A stretch of 64,000 bases of DNA, taken from NCBI GenBank assembly GCA_028023455.1, contig JAQFVV010000229.1, positions 1,424,501 to 1,488,500 of the forward strand, written 5' to 3'. Made by a program: the position numbers and the translations under genes. This document shows, one piece after another, positions 1 through 64,000 of this stretch; within the stretch, counting starts at the first letter, position 1, and each line of letters begins with the position of its first letter. This stretch comes from Epiperipatus broadwayi (lineage: Eukaryota; Onychophora; Udeonychophora; Euonychophora; Peripatidae). Below the pieces are notes generated by a model that was not told the DNA's origin, made no database searches, and saw only the letters and a program-made list of their open reading frames with translations.

Positions 1-3000
1 CTTAGTTTAGTATAAAAATTTCTGATGCAATACCAACATTCCCACAGACCTTGTCTTTTGATGATAAGAATAATGTGGCTCTACTTTCTATTATTAAATG
101 TCTAAAACATCTTTATTAAGTGTCCTGATTGTTGACTTTGGGTTATTGCTTTTCTTTATATTTCATCTATTTCATTTTGTTATTATCTATTGCAATTTTT
201 TTTATCAAATATATAATAAATCATGAAAAAAATATTCCTGTTTTAATTTCAAAAAAATAAAAAGAACTACTATTTTTGGTTATTATAGGAACTATATAAA
301 AGTTTATTATATTTTTTTAAAAAATTATTTTTTATTAATCCTGTAAACATGGTTTTTTTACTATTTACGCTACAATTGCCTGTATTAATCATATATGAAA
401 AAATGAGATGTTTTGTTTGGTTATTTTGCCATTATCCATGAGAACAAGAGATTTTTGATTTTAATGAAATCATCTGAACTGATTATAATATTGTAATAGT
501 CTTTGTTTCTAAAAATTCATAGTATGTTAAAGTATATTTAATGTAGAAAAAAGACTGGAATTACTTGAGATTTGGTTACAATAGGTAGAAAATGCTATTA
601 TACTTCTTTTAATAATAAATTCCATCTACAATTGAAAATATAACTATTTAGCAAATATTTTGAAATCAAGATATTAATTTTTGAAAATATCTACAGCAGA
701 ATAGTTAAAATGCTTTCATTCAGTACCTGAAATTTCATCAAAACTATTGAATTATGTAATGAAAATCTATCATTAAAAAAAAAAAAAAAATTTATAAGTC
801 AATATATGCCTGTACAAAAAAATTATAAAACCATTTTTAAGAAAGAGAATGCAATTATTTTAGTGCACGAGTTGTTGTTTTTTTATTAAGTGTGATTAAA
901 ATATTTTGATTTGAAAACTAAATGAAATTAGATGAAGATATTTCTATAATTCCAAACTATTTTTATTTTACTCATTAATACATGTTTTTATAAACTCGTT
1001 TTGCAAAATAATAAATATAAAAATGTCAGTGAGTCATTATGAGATTTAAATTTAATTTTGATCCTATAAATTTTTAGGCAGAAATTTTTGCATGTTAAAG
1101 AACCGCAAAATAGCAAAAACAAGGCAATACAACAACATTTATAATAAAATATAACTTCTTCAAGGGGTTAGAGCAAATAAAAACAGATATGACATACAAA
1201 GTCTCAGTACCCATTAAAAATTATAGATAAAAGACTAAAATAAATGTGAAGTTTGGTTTTATAATTCAAAACATTCACATCTATTATTTGAAAAATAGGT
1301 GTATGTGTACATTTATACAATTTTAATAAGACAATAATTACATTTATTTTAAAAACCAAAGCTAATATAAAATACTACATATGTTAGGCTTAAAATCTTT
1401 TTTATATTTACATTCTGTGATTTTAATTTTCCAAACAAAAAATAAAGATCTTTAAATTAAAGCTGAAGATTTTATAAATTATAAAAATAATTAATCTCAC
1501 AATTTATTTTAAAAAACATCATTACCAATTATTATCAGCAAAAGATTACACTTCAAATCAAAATATCTTTCTAGAATTTAAATATTGCTATTATCACTTC
1601 ATGCAATATAGCCACTCCTTAAAAAGCTCTCTTTTATCAGTACTTTGAGTTTCAGAAAAAATCAGTCACAGTTCAATTCAAATTCATCATCATCTTTTCC
1701 AATTAATAAAATAACTCTTGAACTATATAAGGGTAACAGAGGAAAGTGTTCATAAACACAAGTATAAGCAAAAGCACTTGTAATGGATAAAAACTTGCTC
1801 TTAACAACAGTGATTCTAAGCCTTCACTTAATCCAAAAAAAAAACGATATTTTCATTTTTTTAAAATAAATTACAGAGAAATACTTGCAATGAATTAAAA
1901 CTTAAAAGTAAACTCATTATTATTCTTAAATAAGCTTACTCTTAGCATTGAATAAAATGTATTGTACGTCATTTCAAATTCAAAAAAAAAACTCTATAGA
2001 AAAAACAATGGATCAGAAATGTGATTTATCCATAACAGTTGCAATACAACTACAATTTGAAGCATAATGTAATTTAAAACATTATTTCTATGACATTGAT
2101 TCTGGAGAAAAAGGAACAATAATGCAATAAAAACAGAACTGATGCAATGTTTAACAACATCTGTACAATTTGACAAAAGTAGGTGAAAATAATAGGATAT
2201 CAATACTAATGTTTTCAGGATAGTAATAATATTCTAATGTACATAGAAAGTTGTCAGATACTAGAAGATCAGCAGAAGGGCAGGGATGGATATTTAAAAT
2301 TGGCTATAATATTGAAAAGACAAAGAGCAACATAAAACACAATACTCAAATATAATAATACTGTTTGGGGAATAAAAAGTATTAATACCTCTTCTAAAAA
2401 GTGATCAAGAGCCAGATTGTGTATCTACAAATTCATGCTCAAACTTAATAAAACATATTAGAATAACCATTAAAAAAAAAAAATAGAAATATGATAATCA
2501 AAAATAGTTTGTGATAATTATGGTAGAAAAAAAAACCAATTTTGAAAAGATAATAAAATATGCATAAAGAGCTAGACTAATAAAGTATTTAATGACCAAC
2601 AGAGGACATGGAAGAAAAAAGGAAATTTGAAAGAAAACCATAAGTGTTAAAAAAAGTTTGAAAAAATTTAATAGAATGATTTTTTAAAAAATGTAAATAC
2701 AAAGAAAAAATGGAGTTTAATATGTTTATAAAATAGAAAACAATGTAAATTAGTTTGGAATTGACTACAATAGAAAAAATAAAAATAGCATACAACAAAA
2801 AATTAATAAATAAAAAATGTAATGGGGAAAAAATAAAAATTTTAAAAATTAATAAATAATAAAACTCAAAATTTAGAAGAAGAAAAATAAATTAATAAAG
2901 CAAATAATAAATAAAAAACTTTCTAGGAATAAAAAAATATACATGACAAAGAAGAAAAAACTTGAATAAGAGATTTTATAGGGAAAAAATTTTGAAAAAT

Positions 3001-4448
3001 CAAAAAATAATGTAGAAAACAAGAAATGAATTAATTTTTTTAAAAAAGGGTAAAATGAATGAAGAAAACTGATGGAAAAAGATAAAAGACAAAACATATT
3101 TTTTTAAAAATTCATATAACTGTCTTTCATTTAATTCTGAAAATATGTTAATTCTGAAATATGCACTATCTTGAATCAAAATGTTATTTTCCACTACTCA
3201 AAAGACAAATGAGAGAGTAAGATCACGTTTATCAATTTTTTAAAAAATTCCAAAAACAGTTCTCTTAGCCATTACTCTAAATTTGAATAGTCAGTGAGAA
3301 TTTAGTGTTCAAAGGTGGGTTAACATACTTATGTGTCAAGCAGCCATCTTTTATGCTTTTCAAGGTAATAATCTGAAATTCAAAAAACTTTATCTGTGGT
3401 ATAAATTATATATTTTGGTGGTTTCAGTTTTATGCGATGCTTTTGTTGGCATTTTAACAAATTAATATAAAAGTATATTTCTTCAATTTTGGTTTTATGG
3501 TTAAAAAAAATAAATTATAATGATTCTTTAAAGCAACAGTCATTGTTTTACAAAAGTTATATAATTAAGAGATTTTTAAAATTATAAAAACAGAAGATTT
3601 TTTTTTTAAAAAATTAAAAATAAATGGATATTATGTAGTTTACTATTTTTTTTCTACATATATATGTAAGACTTGGACACATAAAGTAATAGAGAGAAGA
3701 GAAGTGTCCTAGAAGTAACAAAGAGTCAAAAGCAAAATAACTGTGTGAAAACAAACAAGTATCACTGAAAGAAATTAAGACTGAAAAAAAGCAGGCCTGA
3801 TTATACTCTCAGAAACAATGGTGGATAGTTAATTTTAAGCTAGATCCCAATAAATTATTAAAGAACTAGTAAGAGGTCATATACAAGATAGATGGAAGTT
3901 TGTTAGTATAATGATAAGAAAAGTAGCTATGGATCACAGAAATTACATTAAAGTTGGAGACCTTCAGTGGATCATTATAAATGATGGCTAAAAATAATTA
4001 ATGATGACATAAACACAGTAAATAACCAATTCATGATAGAGCCATCTATAGATTAATCTGACTGTTAAAAATTTATTCAATTAGTGAAATATCAATATGT
4101 ATTAAACTTTTTTATTAAAATGTGCTAATACTTGCCTCTGAAGAATTGATTTTAATCAAACTTCCTCTAAAAATTCAGTTAAAAATTTATAGAATATCAA
4201 TACAAAAAAAAAAAGTGAAAAGTGAGAAATATTTTATTTTTAATGGGGGGGAAAAAAGAACTGAATTTGTACATCAATTATATTAAAAAGACCAACAAAA
4301 TTTCAAAAAGAATTCAGAAAACACAAAAAAAAGTGACAAAAAATCAAAGACACAGATTTTTATTCTTGAAAATATATATAATATCAAAAAAAAAAATGAA
4401 ATACTATAAACATTTCATTCAAAATAATATTTTGGTTTTAAATAAAAT
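1..4448. other. Downstream flank of ILF2, no gene recognised
   Basis: AT-rich sequence with long A and T runs. The open frames here are short, lysine- or phenylalanine-rich products of low complexity (for example 4222-4488) and resemble no known protein. Part of it may be ILF2 3' UTR. Confidence 0.6.
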
Positions 4449-4454
4449 TTTATT
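4449..4454 (-). terminator. Candidate polyadenylation signal of ILF2
   Basis: On the minus strand an AATAAA hexamer lies about 80 bases beyond the ILF2 stop. The flank is so AT-rich that such hexamers occur by chance, and others lie further downstream, so the true 3' end cannot be fixed from sequence alone. Confidence 0.25.
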
Positions 4455-4535
4455 AAAACTACTGAATTTGCAAAAAAATAAAAACTGAATAAAATATACT
4501 ACAAATGTTTAATTTAAAAATTCAATATGTAAAAT

Positions 4536-59863
<55,328 letters not shown>

Positions 59864-60811
59864 CTAGAAAAAAAAAAATACTTTTTAAAACATCTCTTTT
59901 TTTCTGTTTTCATTTTTTTCTTCTAATTAATTTTGCTACATTTCCAGCTTTTTCTTCTGTTCCATTTACCTCATATAATTCTTTTTATATCTTTATTTTT
60001 ATAGTTTTTTTTCTCTATTCACTTTTTTAGTTTCCATTTTCTCTCTCATATCTAAAATCTTTCACTTATAATAGGCAAATGTTTTATTACTTTTATACAT
60101 AAAATTCAAATTAAAAAACATTTTTAAAAAATTTCTGATAAATGTAAAACAAATAGCAATATGTAAAAGGATGTGGTTGGCATTGCTTAAGCTACATTTA
60201 TCCTTAATTAAATTTTAAAATTTTTTACTACAAGAGAAGGGGGGTGTCTTATCTTTTTCTATGTAGGGTGAATGCTTTGGTATAAGATAAGGTAGGTCAT
60301 CAATAGTAGTATATTACTAATTTTGCTATTATATATATACTTTAACATATATTGTTTTAATATAGACAAAATATGCAATAATTTTATGACACTATTTTTG
60401 TTAATAATTAGACATTAAATTCCCAACTAAAAAAAATCAAATTATTTCAAAATTTTATTTTTTTCTCACTCACTCTATTAAATTATTTTACCAAATCATG
60501 CATATGAAACATTTTACCTCTTGTAATATTTATATATAAGATCAACAACTGAAACATGAACTAATTTTTGAATTGCTTGAATTAGTTATGTAGTCATGTA
60601 ATTTAGTAATAAAAAAAAATCATAATAATTTATCAATAAAAAACCTTATTTGATATGACATATACACATAAATTATTCAGTCTAATAACTAAGTATTTGA
60701 TCTATTGTATAAATTTTCCCCAAATAATGAAGTGATCATGAGATTAGAAACTAGTTTAAAAAAATTTTCAAAAATATATTTTAAAAAATTGACCTTTTTA
60801 GAATTATACCT
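59864..60811. other. ILF2 intron upstream of exon 59798, no gene
   Basis: AT-rich, T-runs near the acceptor. No further ILF2 exon was found here. Confidence 0.55.
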
Positions 60812-61718
60812 CGGTACTCATCATTTAGACAGGCCAGCCACTCGGTGGCAATTCTTATCTATAAAAACACACTATTATTACTATTCCGGGCCTACATTTT
60901 TTAAACTATTTACGATCGACAACTTACGATCGAACATTATTTGTTCAAATGGGATCATTTCATTTTCAAATTACTTTTAAACTCATATTCAAACCATTTT
61001 TTTGGATTGCAATTCTTTTACATTTTGAAAACTAATTACGATCAAACATTATTTGGTAATGGTATTAAACTCATTTTCAAACCATTTTTTTGGATTGCAA
61101 TATTTTTACATTTTGAAAAAAGATTTAAAACAATTTACGATCAAACATTATTTGGTAAAATGGGGCCATCTTATTTTTAATTTACTTTTAAACTCATTCA
61201 CAAACCATTTTTTTGGATTGCAATTCTTTTACATTTTGAAAAATAATTTAAAACAATTATCGCAGAAACTCTCGTGCAAAACGTGCGTCAACACATTATC
61301 GCGCACCAACTTTATTCTCAAATACACGTTCCGAATTTTTTCACCCTTCAAGTGTGTAGAGAAGCATGTGGACAGAATGACAATTTTTAGTATACAATAC
61401 TATGTCAGTTTCGTTGTAAGATGATTATATGAAAGACAATATTTAAAGATTTACGGTAACTTAAAGTACAGCTACCCTCAAGTCATATTGTATTAAAGTT
61501 TTAATAGTTAGCATACGAATAAACTGCGTATGCTGTTATTCGCATGGAAATGAAGTGAATAACAGTATATTTCTGTACTTTTGCAGAGAAATAACACCAC
61601 CAAACGACTCTTCTTGCTATTAAAAAATAGCCGGAAGTGGCCACCTAAATGGCATGTCTGTGCTTTTGCAGAGAAATAATGCCACCAAGTGGCTAGTCCG
61701 TCTAAACGATAAATACCA
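60812..61718. mobile_element. GGTA-ended DNA element (about 0.9 kb) with internal triplicate repeat
   Basis: CGGTACTCATCATTTAGACA at the left pairs with the inverse of the right end (TGGTATTTATCGTTTAGACG). The shared GCCACTyGGTGGCA block follows in both arms. TTATACCT and TTATATCT flank it, an 8-bp duplication with one difference. If the ends start at GG, the flank agreement needs an indel, so the boundary has one base of uncertainty. No transposase was seen; short frames at 60705-61424 are repeat-derived. Confidence 0.75.
60924..61258. repeat. Three tandem units inside the DNA element, about 100-125 bp each
   Basis: Each unit has TTACGATCaAACATTATTTG, then AAACCATTTTTTTGGATTGC and TTTTACATTTTGAAAA. 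The middle unit lacks a segment. Confidence 0.85.
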
Positions 61719-61782
61719 TTATATCTTAAAAATTTTAACTTGTTCACATGTAAAATAATGAAGATCCTTATATTTATTTCAA

Positions 61783-62759
61783 GGTTGTAGTATTATGGAC
61801 AAAGACGCCGCTCGATGGCGCCGTTTATGTGCTAAAGCACATAAAAATGCCATTTCCGAGGCCGACACATTTGAACCTGCGTTTTCTATAATACTTTTTC
61901 GTTGTGTTACAGAATACAGGCCACTTCTCGCATCGCAGCAAATCCATTTGGTGAATTCGCACACTTCATACAATTATTACGGCTTGGTGTGAGAGTGTGT
62001 GTATTTGAATTTGATGGAAATGTGGTTTTTATTGAATTTTTTTTTTTTTTAAAGTATTGAAATATTCAGATTTTCTTAAGTAATAATTATCTGACTCTTT
62101 ATACCATTCTGTATTGAAGTTTTAAGTGGCAAAATCTTGTCCAGATAGATGAGTAAAATCAGTTGGAATTAGGTAACGCATCAAGTAACGTACTGTTTGT
62201 AACATTCCACGAGATCAACAATGGCGCAGGAAATCGCACATCTTGTTCGATTCTGTGATTTACAAACAACAGAACCCTACCCCTAAAAAGCTAACTCTAA
62301 CCCTAACAACTTTTACTTTTTGTTGTCATTCTATTTGAAGTAAAAAATAGTGGTAACACAATAATATCTGTTTCTCTGTAAAAATTAAAATGTAAAACGA
62401 AGACTAAAAACTTTTACTTTTTATTCCAATTATGAGTTTTTAAACAACAACAGCAAAAAAAAAAGGTGTAACCCCAAAAAAAAAATCAGATTGAAAATTG
62501 TTTTTTCTAATAAAGTAAAAAAAAAATACGAATTAAATTGTAATTTGTTGATTTTATTTTACATTTATTGTTATCATTTAATATGTATATGTTAATAAAA
62601 AAAAATACTTAAAAAATACGATTTTGATATTTTTTATTTTCGCATTACAAAAAACACATCAAAATGATCAAAATCAATGGCCTGGGAATGTTCATATTTT
62701 ACAGTTTTAGCGTGATAACGGCACCATCGAGCGGCGTCTTTGTCCATAATACTTCAACC
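61783..62759. mobile_element. GGT-ended non-autonomous DNA transposon, copy B, 8-bp target duplication
   Basis: It starts GGTTGTAGTATTATGGAC, and the right end is its inverse with few changes. TATTTCAA flanks it exactly (61775-61782 and 62760-62767). The inverted repeats include AAAGACGCCGCTCGATGG. The interior corresponds to copy A at 12227-13365 in the opposite orientation, including CATTTTGATGTG and the CGCATTACAAAAAACAC block. It carries a short CCCTAA-like run. It has no transposase frame. Confidence 0.85.
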
Positions 62760-62767
62760 TATTTCAA

Positions 62768-63951
62768 TTACTGAATCGTTCTGTAGTAAATTTTAGTAGA
62801 TCACTTATTATAACTAATATCATATTCATCAGCCTAAGAAAGTGTAGATTAGTAAAATATCATATATCTATCATCTCAACAGTAGGTCAAAATTCTCTTA
62901 TCCCACATCGTCTCAAAGAATCTTATAATGTTTATTAATTCATTTCTAATAATAGATTAGCTGGTTTAGTTAACATCTTAATATTCCACAAACTTATTAC
63001 TATGTAATCTCATAATCTAATAGATGTGAATATCTAACGGTATCCATAATATTTTCACTTTTGACAGTAATTCATAATTTGCTTCACAAAAATTTCAAAA
63101 TATATATATATTTAAATCTAACTATATTATATGGATTTCCATTTTCACTAATCGATTTACTTTATACTATTTAATATATGTAATACATCTTAACATGTAT
63201 TTCTATAAATGTTTCTTACTATTCATGTTTAAAACACTGTGGTTAATTTGTATATATTTTACCGCCTCTATGTATTTAGTAAGTTTCTGCAAATTAGGCT
63301 CAAAGAACCAGATGTTTAATAAGATTCAATAAAGAATGGGAAATTTCAGATGGTATGTTGATTTCTGACAAATCATATATTCGAAGATATTATACTATAC
63401 ACATTGAATAAAATAATTAATCATCTATTACATATTCTTAATTTAGAGTTATTAAATATTATATATATAAATATATTATACATCAAGCAAATCTCATCAG
63501 CTGTTTGGGAGACCAATTGAGATTACATCCAACATAGAAGCTTAGTTTCTATTTAAATACACATATAATATATATAATGAGAAACAGAAAGTGATAGTAA
63601 TAATAAATAATAAAAATGATTAAATGGACTGGATCTTTTCTCATTCTTCATGTTAAGTTTATCAAATAATATACTATTTGTATAAAAAACTAAGACAAAA
63701 TTTAAGTTATGAAAAATTAATGAGACTATCAAAAGACTTTAATTTTAATAAATTATATTTACTAACAATAATCAACACATAAAACAATTATACGAAACAC
63801 TAAGAAAACAAAATAAGTATTAGGGATCTGTAGCAGAATTTATTAGGAAAAAATTATGACTGACCTTAAAAAAATGACATACTGCAATGACTTAAATTTA
63901 ACATAGCTCAAAATTAATTCATACTCACAAATATAAAAAATGATAACTTTG
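62768..63951. other. AT-rich intron, no feature
   Basis: No gene, repeat or ILF2 exon was recognised. Confidence 0.5.
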
Positions 63952-64000
63952 CTGAAAGGTTGCATTAGATCCTAAGATCTAGGTGCAGTGCTCTCATATC
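63952..64000. repeat. Family Z copy cut by the window edge
   Basis: GGTTGCATTAGATCCTAAGA then TCTAGGTGCAGTGCTCTCA matches the flank of the copies at 11220-11250 and 27190-27240. Confidence 0.7.

Noticed and set aside
59864-64000. Upstream ILF2 exons
   Set aside because: I looked on the minus strand for the conserved block that precedes the LEAV/VEAV segment and found none with splice sites.

Overview
The window is a strongly AT-rich stretch of an animal nuclear genome. Its one recognisable host gene lies on the minus strand: the 3' two thirds of ILF2 (NF45), seven exons spread over about 55 kb (complement of 59798-59863, 48780-48896, 33763-33841, 30382-30469, 28791-28852, 9003-9205, 4536-4690). 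All exons join in frame, all introns are GT-AG, and the reading frame ends in a normal stop at 4536. The 5' exons lie beyond the right edge. A spliced, intact ILF2 with introns up to about 20 kb points to an invertebrate with a large transposon-rich genome. I think a chelicerate or a mollusc is more likely than an insect, but the sequence does not settle this.

Almost everything else is mobile or repetitive DNA inside the ILF2 introns. Bases 1-4535 are the downstream flank with no gene. The 9.2-28.8 kb intron holds a nearly perfect 220-bp palindrome close to a splice acceptor, a TA-flanked DNA element (9922-11088), a GGT-ended DNA element (12227-13365), and a young 6.5-kb gag-only LTR retrotransposon (16029-22536) inserted in an older repeat whose empty paralogue lies near 40.7-41.5 kb. 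It also holds a second TA-flanked element (23596-24791), a decayed RTE copy and a 1.1-kb inverted repeat (27030-28159). The 33.8-48.8 kb intron contains a hAT element nested in another terminal-inverted-repeat element, a small hAT MITE with CAGGGGTCC ends, LINE and SINE-like fragments and further copies of the dispersed inverted-repeat family. The 48.9-59.8 kb intron contains two head-to-head Penelope-like fragments with a GIY-YIG nuclease region, a decayed LINE split by a GGT-ended element, and a nearly intact RTE retrotransposon. Two further GGT-ended elements lie at 60.8-62.8 kb.

The genes do not form an operon or pathway. The themes are (1) an ILF2 gene whose product works with double-stranded RNA-binding partners and whose own introns carry several long inverted repeats; (2) a set of non-autonomous GGT...ACC DNA transposons, four of them with exact 8-bp target duplications; and (3) a gag-only LTR element. 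No bacterial-type operons, CRISPR arrays, rRNA genes or convincing tRNA genes were seen.
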